DNA of 64,000 nucleotides from Streptobacillus moniliformis DSM 12112 (GTDB lineage Bacteria; Fusobacteriota; Fusobacteriia; Fusobacteriales; Leptotrichiaceae): NCBI RefSeq assembly GCF_000024565.1, contig NC_013515.1, positions 62,001 to 126,000 of the forward strand, read 5' to 3'. Shown piece by piece: positions 45,653 to 53,559 of this stretch (position 1 is its first letter; each line of letters starts with the position of its first letter). The notes under the pieces were generated by a model. It saw only the letters and a program-made list of their open reading frames with translations, ran no database searches and was not told where the DNA came from. The position numbers and the translations under genes were made by a program.

Positions 45653-46756
45653 TTATATATAATCTAAAACCTTTACCATATATTCAGCCATACTTTCAAC
45701 AACTGGTATACATACAGAATTACCAAATAGCTTGTATTGTTGTGCATTACTTATTGTATTTGGAAAAGAGAAATTATCAATTCCATTTTCTACAAATCCA
45801 TAATTAATAAATCCTTGTAATTTTCCCCACTCACTAGGTGTCATATATCTAATTCCCTCATCATTTAATTTTCCCTTTTTTACGCTAACATTTTCTAAGC
45901 CAATATACTCTTTCTTATATTGTCTTATTAAATTTCTTTCTTTTCCTGATCCACCTGTAGCCATTATAGTATTAGCAATTTGTTTTTTATCATCATTAAC
46001 AATTATATAACCAAATCCTGAATTTTTAGATTTATGTCTTTCTCTATGCCTATTTAAGGTATCAATATATTTTTGTGATAAATAATATTTAGGTTCAACA
46101 CTTTGTTCTAAAAGATCATTTAAATCACGATATATTCCTAAATCTCTATATTTAGGTAATTCATGGAATTTAAAATTTTGAGAAATATCCTCTTTCCTAA
46201 ATCCCATTATAAATATTCTTGCTCTTCTTTGTGGTATTCCAAAATTATATGGTGTTCTAACTAAACTTTCACTTTTACCTATATAAAATTTTTTACCATT
46301 TTTATTTTCTATATTCACTCCAACAATTTTATAATCTAGTTCATCTAATGTTTGGGCAATTACTTGAAATGTTTTTCCTTTATCGTGTTTTAGTAACCCT
46401 TCGACATTTTCTAGCAAAAAAGCCTTTGGTCTAGTATTTTTTATTATTTAGGCAATATCAAAAAATAGTGTTCCTCTTGTAGTGTCTTCAAATCCTTCTT
46501 TAAGACCTGCTATTGAAAAAGCTTGACAAGGAAAACCTGCAAGTAATATATCGTAATCTGTATTTTTGACTTTATCTTTAAATTCTTTGCTCGTAACGTC
46601 GTTATATGGATTTTCTCCATAAATATATTCATAAGCTTGACAAGCATATTTATCTATTTCTGCTGATAAGACATTTTCAAAACGACCTGTTTTCTCAAAA
46701 CCACGTCTTATCCCACCTATTCCTGCAAATAAATCTATAGTTTTATATTTTTTCAA
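45653..46756 (-). pseudogene. M.HpaII-like C5-methyltransferase gene with in-frame TAA
   Basis: From TTG at 46756 (AAAGGGG upstream) the frame gives DLFAGIGGIRRGFE, LLAGFPCQAFSIAG and RGTLFFDIA. It then meets TAA at 46448-46450 and continues without shift as IIKNTRPKAFLLENVEG, QRRARIF, the recognition region (YYLSQKYIDTLNRHRERH, NSGFGY), ERNLI and KLFGNSV. All C5-methyltransferase motifs are present on the two sides of one nonsense codon; homologues carry Glu, Lys or Arg there. The recognition region resembles M.HpaII, suggesting CCGG. The downstream part alone lacks motifs I and IV and cannot work, so methylation needs readthrough. Confidence 0.85.
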
Positions 46757-46914
46757 ATCTACTACATTCCCCTTTCATTAAAATACCTTATTATACTATA
46801 ATTTTATAACAAATAAGTACCAATTTCAACTGTTTAACATAAATAATAAAAATTTATTAGATATTATATTTAAAAAGGAAAATTTCACAAAAATAGAAAT
46901 TCTCCTAAAATATT

Positions 46915-47064
46915 TTATTTATTTTCTTTCATTATAGTATTCCAAGCTATTTTATGTTCTGCATTTATTTCTACATTATTTTGTATGTTATAAATATATC
47001 TTTATAAAAATACATATGTATTATCTAATAGTCTTAAATAATAATTTATTTTTGAAAATACTCT
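46915..47064 (-). pseudogene. C-terminal remnant of an unknown gene, with one in-frame TAA
   Basis: The stretch 46757-47159 holds no intact gene. On its minus strand a coherent 49-codon tail can be read (INYYLRLLDNTYVFL, TAA at 47002-47004, RYIYNIQNNVEINAEHKIAW and so on, ending TIMKENK with TAA at 46915-46917). One nonsense codon splits it, and its 5' side dissolves near an IS-end remnant. The composition suggests real protein. The family is unknown. Confidence 0.4.
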
Positions 47065-47080
47065 ATTTATAATATAATGT

Positions 47081-47154
47081 GCTGAAACAATATGTAAAAA
47101 AAAGAGATACACGTGATATAATAGAATTTGACTAAAATATCAAAGTGCTATCTC
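47081..47154 (+). mobile_element. Left-end remnant of the same IS
   Basis: The segment GAAACAATATGTAAAAA, then GAGATACACGTGATATAATAG, and finally GCTATCTCAT, parallels the left end and leader of the two larger copies (ACATATGTAAC, GAGATACATTTGATATAATAG, GTATCTCTCAT). The transposase is gone. It directly abuts the stop codon of the acyltransferase gene. Confidence 0.65.
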
Positions 47155-47159
47155 ATTAT

Positions 47160-48914
47160 TTATTTTTTATTATTACTTCTTAATTCATGAACTATATGTA
47201 ATTTAGGTTTTGCATCTTCCCCTATATTATACTCAGAATCCATAACTCTCATTATTTCTTTTATTAATACTTCAGCACCATTTTCATTAACATGAACTCT
47301 ATCTTTTCTAAAATATTCAGGATGATCTTTAGATAAAGAATACCAATCAATAATTTTAATATCTTTGTATAAATCTTTTGCTTCTTTTAATTTCATATTT
47401 ACACCTTTAGTCCATTTTCTAGGAACATTAATATTTATGAAAAAAAGATTGGCTTTATTGAATATTTCTCTAATTTTTTCTATTTCTTTTAATGTTATAG
47501 GTCCATTAGTTCCTAGCATAATTACAACATTTGAATCAGGGCTATTGTATTTTTTATATTTTTTTGATATATCTATAGCATCATGTAGAAATCTTCCAGT
47601 TTGTGCATCTACTTCAAGTATTGGTAAAACCTTTGCCCATGCATATGCAATATTTATTCCTAGTGAATCTCCTAACATCAACACCTTATTTATTTTCTTA
47701 TCTTCTATTTGTGGTTTAACTTCTTTTTTAATATCCACATTTATTTTATCTACATTTAGATCAAGAGATTTAATTCCAACTTCTTTTTCATCAATTAACC
47801 TGTAACTCCATAGTTCTAAATCCATTCCAGCAATAGAAAGGACAGAAAATACAGATAATAAAAGAACTAATACAGCCATAACTGAATTTTCAAAATATTT
47901 TTTAAATCCATTTTTTCTTATAGGTTCTTCAATAAAATGAAAAGATAAAATAGAAATAAGAAATATAGCTGCTATTCTAATCATTACATTAGTAAGGTTA
48001 GGATTTAAGTATTCCTCATAAGGTGTTGTTAATGCAAATATAGCGTAGTGCCATATATATACACTATATGATAATTTACCTATATAATTAAAAAGTCCAA
48101 GTATTTTTGAATTTGAAAGAAATAATATGATAAATCCAAAAATAGTTGAATAAGCTAATATACCAAGATATTTGTATAAAAATATAGATTGTTCATCTAT
48201 TATAGTCATAGTATATATTGATATTCCTAAAAGTATGAATCCTAAAATTCTCGTTAAAATAGGAATATTTTTTTTAGATAATTTTGATAGAGGTATAAAT
48301 GTAGCAAATGTTCCACCTATACATAAAGCATAAATTCTAGTAATTAGTAAATAATATATTATTGATAAATTTTTGCTATCTTTTATATATAAAATATTTA
48401 AACATATTAGAGATATAAAAGATAGAGTTATTAGTATAGTTCTAATATGCTTTCTTCCAAAATTAGTTAAAAATATTAATGGAAATAAAAGATAAAATTT
48501 CATTTCTATTGCAAGCGACCATAAATGTTTTACAGGTGATGTAATAGAAAAATTATCAAAATAATTAGATTTACTGAGAACATAATGTAAATTTAAATTA
48601 TATATTAAACTTTGTAATATGCTTATTTTTTCTTTAATTAGCCAGTTTCTATTAGTTAATGCTAATACTGTAGTTAGAATAAGTAACATAGAAAAAGAAA
48701 CTGGAAATAATCTTTTAAAACGCTTATAATAAAATTCCTTTATATTTAAATTATCTTTATTTATTAATATTGATGTAATTAAGTATCCAGATAATACAAA
48801 GAATAAGTCAACACCTAAAAATCCACCAGGAAGGGTATTTGGAAAAAAATGATAAATAATAACCAAGATTACAGCAATTGCACGTAATCCATTAAGACCT
48901 TTTAATTCTTTCAT
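47160..48914 (-). CDS. OatA-like O-acyltransferase (acyltransferase-3 plus SGNH domain)
   Basis: 584 residues. Residues 1 to about 350 form an acyltransferase-3 membrane domain: ELKGLNGLRAIAVILVIIYHFFP with the catalytic His, GFLGVDLFFVLSGYLI, RLFPVSFSMLL and about ten helices. After a linker, residues about 415-570 are an SGNH hydrolase: MLGDSLGI (Ser), MLGTNG (Asn block), DRVHVN (Asp and His). This layout is that of OatA, which acetylates MurNAc in peptidoglycan against lysozyme. Related proteins modify lipopolysaccharide or capsule, so the acceptor is not certain. It is a single gene; the 3' end touches an IS remnant. AAGGAG-like AGGAGTTTT precedes the ATG. Confidence 0.85.
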   Translation of the reverse strand: MKELKGLNGLRAIAVILVIIYHFFPNTLPGGFLGVDLFFVLSGYLITSILINKDNLNIKEFYYKRFKRLFPVSFSMLLILTTVLALTNRNWLIKEKISILQSLIYNLNLHYVLSKSNYFDNFSITSPVKHLWSLAIEMKFYLLFPLIFLTNFGRKHIRTILITLSFISLICLNILYIKDSKNLSIIYYLLITRIYALCIGGTFATFIPLSKLSKKNIPILTRILGFILLGISIYTMTIIDEQSIFLYKYLGILAYSTIFGFIILFLSNSKILGLFNYIGKLSYSVYIWHYAIFALTTPYEEYLNPNLTNVMIRIAAIFLISILSFHFIEEPIRKNGFKKYFENSVMAVLVLLLSVFSVLSIAGMDLELWSYRLIDEKEVGIKSLDLNVDKINVDIKKEVKPQIEDKKINKVLMLGDSLGINIAYAWAKVLPILEVDAQTGRFLHDAIDISKKYKKYNSPDSNVVIMLGTNGPITLKEIEKIREIFNKANLFFININVPRKWTKGVNMKLKEAKDLYKDIKIIDWYSLSKDHPEYFRKDRVHVNENGAEVLIKEIMRVMDSEYNIGEDAKPKLHIVHELRSNNKK

Positions 48915-49055
48915 TTGAAAACTCCTTATTTAATATAGATAAATATACCATAAAATAATATAGAATAGCAAGATGTTAAAATGCCTATTATTATTAAGAT
49001 AGATATAATTTGATAAAAAATTATTTTGTCATATATGTATATACTGTAAAATGGC

Positions 49056-49085
49056 TTGACAAATACTCTTAAATTATGATATATT
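49056..49085 (+). promoter_or_regulatory. Promoter of tRNA-Cys
   Basis: TTGACA (49056-49061), 18-nt spacer, TATATT (49080-49085), 11 nt before the tRNA. Confidence 0.6.
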
Positions 49086-49096
49086 TACTTTAGTGT

Positions 49097-49171
49097 GGCG
49101 ATATGGTCGAGGGGCTTAGGCAGAGGTCTGCAAAACCTTTTACATCAGTTCGAGTCTGATTATCGCCTCCA
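49097..49171 (+). tRNA. tRNA-Cys (anticodon GCA)
   Basis: 75 nt with encoded CCA. The acceptor is GGCGATA/TATCGCC, the anticodon arm AGGT-CTGCAAA-ACCT carries GCA, and the T-arm is TCAG-TTCGAGT-CTGA. A T-run right after CCA could help end the transcript, though the LOG gene follows closely. Confidence 0.95.
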
Positions 49172-49205
49172 TTTTTTTATACTTATATTTCTCTAGGAGG
49201 GTAAT

Positions 49206-49730
49206 ATGAAAATTTCTGTTTATTGTGGAGCAAATGTTGGTAATAATGAAAATTTTGCTTTATCAGCAAATAAATTAGGAAAATTGATAGCTAAAACAGG
49301 AAATATTTTAGTTTATGGTGCTGGAAAAATTGGACTTATGGGATTATTAGCTGAAGCTGCACTTTCTTTAGATTGTGAAGTTATAGGTGTTATGCCAGAA
49401 TTTTTAACTCATGGAGAAAGAGTGCATAATGGTCTTTCTAAATTAACTATAGTAGAAACTATGGCTGAGAGAAAAAAGATATTATTTGAAAGTGATATGT
49501 ATATAGCTCTTCCTGGTGGAGTAGGGACATTAGAAGAAATTAGCGAAGCTTATTCTGGTGTTAGATTAGGATTAAGTAATTCAAGATGTGTACTATTAAA
49601 TATAGATGGTTACTATAACGAATTTATAGCATATTTAGATAGAATGGTAGAAAATGGATTTTTAAGTCAAAAAGATAGGGATATACTTGAAGTATATAAT
49701 AGTGTTGAGCAATTGGGTGAAAATTTATGA
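49206..49730 (+). CDS. LOG-family protein (cytokinin riboside monophosphate phosphoribohydrolase type)
   Basis: 174 residues. VYCGANVGNN opens the Rossmann-like fold, LVYGAGKIGLMGLLAEAAL follows, and MAERK plus the PGGVGTLEE motif form the active site. LOG-type proteins hydrolyse N6-modified AMP or similar 5'-monophosphate nucleotides to base and ribose-5-phosphate; the bacterial substrate is not established. CTAGGAGGG precedes the ATG. It overlaps the next gene by four bases. Confidence 0.9.
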   Translation: MKISVYCGANVGNNENFALSANKLGKLIAKTGNILVYGAGKIGLMGLLAEAALSLDCEVIGVMPEFLTHGERVHNGLSKLTIVETMAERKKILFESDMYIALPGGVGTLEEISEAYSGVRLGLSNSRCVLLNIDGYYNEFIAYLDRMVENGFLSQKDRDILEVYNSVEQLGENL

Positions 49731-50086
49731 ATGAATATTTAGAATTGGTTAATAATGATGATTTTATAGATATTTGCTTATACCTAACAGAAGACAAACC
49801 TTATGAAATAGGTGAAAAAATGGAAGCTATAGATAAAAGAGCGTATATGAATGGTGAAAATTGGGCAGTTTTTTTTGAGTATTATGTAAAAACATATAGA
49901 CCGGAACTTTTATTAGATCTTCAACATGATTTTGATGCTGGAATATATGTAGGCTTTTATATCTCTATACCAGAAAATATTTCAAGGGCTAAACGATATA
50001 TGGAAATGATAAAAGAATTATTGGAAAATGAAAACAAAATATATAGAATAATTAAAGAAAAAGGAAATGAAATAAATTGGAAATAA
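49727..50086 (+). CDS. Imm51-like small protein
   Basis: 119 residues, acidic. The block AYMNGENWAVFFEYYVKTYRPELL, then DFDAGIYVGFYIS and a helical end with KIYRIIKEKGNEINW, recalls the Imm51 family of toxin-immunity proteins as I remember it. No polymorphic toxin gene is nearby, so it is an orphan immunity gene or a house-keeping relative of the family. ATGA overlap with the LOG gene implies coupled translation; a terminator follows. Confidence 0.6.
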   Translation: MNEYLELVNNDDFIDICLYLTEDKPYEIGEKMEAIDKRAYMNGENWAVFFEYYVKTYRPELLLDLQHDFDAGIYVGFYISIPENISRAKRYMEMIKELLENENKIYRIIKEKGNEINWK

Positions 50087-50087
50087 T

Positions 50088-50114
50088 AGAGTGTTATTAT
50101 TAACGCTCTTTTTT
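50088..50114 (+). terminator. Terminator after the Imm51-like gene
   Basis: AGAGTGTTA (50088-50096), TTAT loop, TAACGCTCT (50101-50109) with one G-U pair, then TTTTT. It isolates the small-OMP locus from upstream transcription. Confidence 0.8.
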
Positions 50115-50131
50115 AGTTATAATAAAAATTC

Positions 50132-50162
50132 TTGACAAATATACAGGGGGGGGGGGTATAAT
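50132..50162 (+). promoter_or_regulatory. Promoter with an 11-G spacer tract, probable phase-variable switch
   Basis: Consensus TTGACA (50132-50137) and TATAAT (50157-50162) flank a 19-nt spacer that ends in eleven consecutive G (50146-50156). Slippage in the tract would change the -35/-10 distance; nine G would give the optimal 17 nt. This is the arrangement of classic phase-variable porin promoters such as porA of Neisseria. The RNA start would be about 25 nt before the OMP start codon. Confidence 0.85.
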
Positions 50163-50192
50163 ATCTAAGTAAAAAATAATTAGGAGTATAAT

Positions 50193-50795
50193 ATGAAGAA
50201 GTTAGTATTATCTATAGTGTTATTAATAGGATTGTTTTCGTTTTCTTTTGAAATAACAGGACCAAGGTATAAAGTAGATTTAACTTTAGGAGCAGGATAT
50301 AAACCAGATCCTCATAATAAGGAAACTGATTTTATGAATTTTACTGGAAATTTTGTAAATATAGATATGGGTATAGGATTTTCTCCTGAATGGACACTTA
50401 AAATCAATAGAAAATTTGGAATAACATTTGGTCCTAAAATTACAACAAACCTATTTACAACAACTTATGAATCGTATATTGAGGATGATATACATAGACA
50501 ACTATATTTTAGTCTTAGTACAGGAGTTAGAGTAGATTTTGAATATACATTAAAAAATAATATTAAAATATATACTGGAGCAGAAGCAAATGTAACTGTA
50601 AGACCAGATATACATATTTCATATTCTGAACCTGGTGAAAAAGGATTTAGGTATTTGAACTTAGAAGTTCACTCAACAGCATTTGGTAAGATTTCATTAG
50701 GGACTAAGATAAAGAGGTATAGTATAGGACTTTAAACAGAATTTGGTCTTAGAAAACAATTAGTTGGTGGAATAGAAGTAGGATATACTTTTTAA
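50193..50795 (+). pseudogene. Small outer-membrane protein with in-frame TAA near its end
   Basis: From ATG at 50193 (TAGGAG upstream) 180 residues are read: signal peptide (KKLVLSIVLLIGLFSFS), then FEITGPRYKVDL and barrel-like strands. TAA at 50733-50735 interrupts. The frame continues TEFGLRKQLVGGIEVGYTF to TAA at 50793-50795, restoring the last beta-strand and terminal Phe needed for outer-membrane assembly. A Lys or Glu codon was probably lost. The protein is paralogous to the next gene (ITGPRY, WTLKINRKFGITFGPK, VDFEYTLKNNIKIYTG). Without the last strand it should not assemble unless the stop is read through. Confidence 0.75.
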
Positions 50796-50819
50796 AAATA
50801 GAGAAAGGAAAGATTAAAG

Positions 50820-51689
50820 ATGAAAAAATTAATTTTATCAATATTATTAATTATAGGAATAACTTCACTTTCTGCTAATGAAAACAGACAAAATTCTGCA
50901 TCAAATAAAAGAAATGAGATTAAAAGAGTTAGAGAGAGAAGAGAAAGAAGAAATAGGAAAGACATCAATTTAAATAAAGAAAATATAGTTAAAAAAGAAA
51001 ATACAGTTAAAAAAGAAAATACAGTTAAAAAAGAAAATACAGTTAAAAAAGAAAATACAGTTAAAAAAGAAAATGTTATAGATAAAAAAAATCTTAATTC
51101 AAATGAAAAAAATATAAACACTCCAAGAATAACAGGACCAAGGTATAGGTTAGAGGTAAGTATTAGTACATTACCTGTATATAATAATAGAACTAAACAA
51201 GTTGGATATTATGCATATAAATCTTTTTCAATTTTACCTGAATGGAAAAAACAGGTTACTAAAGATATAGATATAACATTTGGTCCTAAATTTTCTGCTA
51301 ATCTTATCTTTGCTAAGGATTACCCTTCTGCTGGTAATGATGTTGTAGTAGATAAAGGTCAAATTATAGGGTCATTGTCAGTAGGTACAGAAGTTGATTT
51401 TAATTTTAGATTAAAAGAAAATATAAAACTGTATATTGGTGTAGAAACTACATTAGGTTTAGGTATAAAAATTAATACTTTAAATGGTAAATACATATCA
51501 AAAGAAAAAGGTGATATGGGACAAGATGTATGGCATGCTTATGTCGACGGAGATATTTATAAAAGTTTAAAATATATATATAGAGCTAATGTATCATTTG
51601 GTCTTAAGATAAATGATAAATATAATGTGGCATTTTTTGGTGGATATGGTAAGGGACATTTTGGGGTAGAATTTGGTCACACTTTTTAA
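50820..51689 (+). CDS. Small outer-membrane protein with KKENTV repeat region
   Basis: 289 residues. Signal peptide (KKLILSILLIIGITSLSA), then a highly charged region of about 80 residues rich in Arg, Lys, Asn and Glu that includes four to five KKENTV repeats. A barrel-like domain follows (ITGPRYRLEV, DIDITFGPKFSANL, GTEVDFNFRLKENIKLYIG) and closes with VEFGHTF. The barrel is paralogous to the preceding gene, which lacks the charged insert. It probably sits in the outer membrane with the repeat region exposed or binding peptidoglycan; the function is unknown. AAAGGAAAGA precedes the ATG. It should share the G-tract promoter. Confidence 0.75.
   Translation: MKKLILSILLIIGITSLSANENRQNSASNKRNEIKRVRERRERRNRKDINLNKENIVKKENTVKKENTVKKENTVKKENTVKKENVIDKKNLNSNEKNINTPRITGPRYRLEVSISTLPVYNNRTKQVGYYAYKSFSILPEWKKQVTKDIDITFGPKFSANLIFAKDYPSAGNDVVVDKGQIIGSLSVGTEVDFNFRLKENIKLYIGVETTLGLGIKINTLNGKYISKEKGDMGQDVWHAYVDGDIYKSLKYIYRANVSFGLKINDKYNVAFFGGYGKGHFGVEFGHTF
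50988..51074 (+). repeat. 18-bp in-frame tandem repeat
   Basis: Four perfect units of GTTAAAAAAGAAAATACA (starting 50988, 51006, 51024, 51042) and a partial fifth at 51060. A multiple-of-three unit means copy changes alter protein length without shifting frame. Confidence 0.92.
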
Positions 51690-51818
51690 TAATATATTTT
51701 GTAAATATTTACATTTGTATAATGTAATTGCTTTTGATGTATAGTTATGATAATATAAATCATAATATGATGACCTCAGATATTATTTTCTAGAATTAGG
51801 AGGCTATAAGCCTGATTA

Positions 51819-51849
51819 AAAAACCTACTTTAAAAAAGTAGGTTTTTAT
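51819..51849 (+). terminator. Terminator before fruR
   Basis: AAAAACCTACTTT (51819-51831), three-base loop, AAAGTAGGTTTTT (51835-51847). The rest of 51690-51895 is AT-rich with nothing else recognised except a small AGGCT-ATA-AGCCT hairpin near 51801. Confidence 0.82.
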
Positions 51850-51895
51850 TAATTTAAATGTTTTCAAAAAAAATCATTTTTTTCATTTTTGGTCA

Positions 51896-51923
51896 TTGAC
51901 AAAATCAAATATGGGGGTATAAT
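51896..51923 (+). promoter_or_regulatory. Promoter of fruR-fruK-fruA
   Basis: TTGACA (51896-51901), 16-nt spacer ending in five G, TATAAT (51918-51923), 20 nt before the fruR start. The G-run directly before the -10 echoes the 11-G promoter 1.8 kb upstream. Confidence 0.75.
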
Positions 51924-51943
51924 GTATCGAGGAGGACATGATT

Positions 51944-52654
51944 ATGAGTAAAAATTTACAAAAAGAGAGATTTGATTTAATCTTGAAAATGGTAAAAGAA
52001 AATGATTATGTTAAGTATACAGATTTAGAAAAAAAATTAAATATTTCAATAGCGACAATAAGAAGAGATGTTATAAAACTTGAAACACAGGGTAAATTAA
52101 ATAGAATTTCTGGAGGTATAGAATATAGGAATCCTAATTTAGATGAGGATTATCATATTAGGAGTGTTAAATATTCTGAAAAAAAGAGAGTGATTTCAAA
52201 AAAAGCTTCTAAATATGTTAAACCTAATACTTTGATATATTTAGATGCAGGAACTACTGTTTTTGAGATTATATCTTATTTAAAAAACATGAATGTAATT
52301 GTAGTAACTAATGGTGTAGAACATATTAATGAACTTATTAAAAATGAAATTTCATTTATATTACTTGGTGGAGAGGTAAAGCCTAAGACTAAAGCCATAA
52401 TAGGAGTAACTGCAATGAAACAGTTAGAACAATATAATTTTGATTTGGCATTTATGGGGACTAATGCTGTAAATGAAGAATTTGGTTTTTCTACTCCAGA
52501 TATTGAAGAAGCTATAATTAAAGAAAAAGCAATTAGTAAGTCTCAAAAAGCAATAGTACTTGCTGATTCTACTAAATTAAATAATATTTCAAGAGTTAAA
52601 TTTGCAGATTTTAAAGATGCTATTTTAATTACTGAAAAAAAGGAGAATAAATGA
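51944..52654 (+). CDS. fruR: DeoR-family transcriptional regulator of fructose operon
   Basis: 236 residues. N-terminal winged helix (KERFDLILKMVKENDYVKYTDLEKKLNISIATIRRD, about 5-45) and a sugar-phosphate sensor domain (IYLDAGTTVFEI, VVTNGVEHINEL, LLGGEVKPKTKAIIG, DLAFMGTNAV, ADSTKLNNIS). I chose ATG at 51944, nine bases after GAGGAGG; ATG at 51938 sits too close. It probably represses fruK-fruA until fructose-1-phosphate appears. Its stop overlaps fruK by four bases. Confidence 0.92.
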   Translation: MSKNLQKERFDLILKMVKENDYVKYTDLEKKLNISIATIRRDVIKLETQGKLNRISGGIEYRNPNLDEDYHIRSVKYSEKKRVISKKASKYVKPNTLIYLDAGTTVFEIISYLKNMNVIVVTNGVEHINELIKNEISFILLGGEVKPKTKAIIGVTAMKQLEQYNFDLAFMGTNAVNEEFGFSTPDIEEAIIKEKAISKSQKAIVLADSTKLNNISRVKFADFKDAILITEKKENK

Positions 52655-53559
52655 TTTATACTTTAACACTAAATCCAGCATTAGATTATGATATTTATTT
52701 AAATAAGACGGAATTAGGGAATTTAAATTTATCTAAAGATGTAAATTTTAGAGCGGGTGGAAAAGGGATAAATGTTTCAATCATGCTTAAAAATTTAGGT
52801 ATGGATTCTATAGCCTTAGGATATGTTTCAGGATTTACCGGAAAGTTTATTAAAAGAAGCTTAGATGAAATGAATATATCTAATAATTTTATAGAAATAG
52901 ACGGTATTACAAGAATTAATGTTAAAATTAATGATAGTAATGGTGAAACTGAAATTGCAGGTATTTCACCTAGAATATCTAATATTGATATAGAAAAACT
53001 TTTAGGGGTTATAAAGAGTTTAAAAAAAGATGATATATTAGTACTTGCAGGATCTATTCCAGAAAATTTACAAAAAGACATATATAAAGTTATATCTATG
53101 GAAACTCAGGCTAAGATAATACTTGATACTAGGGGAGATAAATTAAATTATAATGTTTATAATAACATATTAATTAAACCTAATATTAAGGAACTTGAAG
53201 ATGTATTTAATGTTAGTCTTAATAGTGATGAAATGATATATGAGTATGCACAGAAATTTATAGAAAATGGAATAGAAAATGTTTTAGTTTCTATGGGAAG
53301 TAAAGGAGCAATACTTGTAAAAAAAGGTAGGTATTATAAAGGGAATATACCTAGTGGGAAATATATTAATTCTATAGGAGCAGGAGATTCTATGGTTGCA
53401 GGATTTACCTATGCTTATGTAAATAAATATAGAGATGAAGATATTTTAAAATTTGCTATAGCTTGTGGCTCATCAACAGCTTATTCATATAATATAGGAG
53501 AAAAAGAATTAATAGATAAATTATTATTAGACATCAAAATAGAGGAGGTAAAATTATGA
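52651..53559 (+). CDS. fruK: 1-phosphofructokinase
   Basis: A 302-residue PfkB-family kinase. LNPALDYDIYL start, GGKGINVSIMLKNLG, LAGSIPENL and the NSIGAGDSMVAGF signature with catalytic Asp are present. It phosphorylates fructose-1-phosphate to fructose-1,6-bisphosphate. Tagatose-6-phosphate kinase is the alternative, but the adjacent fructose PTS decides. ATGA overlaps on both sides couple fruR-fruK-fruA. Confidence 0.93.
   Translation: MIYTLTLNPALDYDIYLNKTELGNLNLSKDVNFRAGGKGINVSIMLKNLGMDSIALGYVSGFTGKFIKRSLDEMNISNNFIEIDGITRINVKINDSNGETEIAGISPRISNIDIEKLLGVIKSLKKDDILVLAGSIPENLQKDIYKVISMETQAKIILDTRGDKLNYNVYNNILIKPNIKELEDVFNVSLNSDEMIYEYAQKFIENGIENVLVSMGSKGAILVKKGRYYKGNIPSGKYINSIGAGDSMVAGFTYAYVNKYRDEDILKFAIACGSSTAYSYNIGEKELIDKLLLDIKIEEVKL

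Noticed and set aside
12107-50795. Alternative genetic code
   Set aside because: TAA, TAG and TGA all end intact conserved genes here; only accessory genes have internal stops.
50988-51074. CRISPR array
   Set aside because: Units are 18 bp, contiguous, in frame and without spacers; they encode KKENTV.
51781-51818. Riboswitch or leader peptide before fruR
   Set aside because: Only a tiny AGGCT/AGCCT hairpin and a terminator were seen; no known aptamer core or short coding frame.
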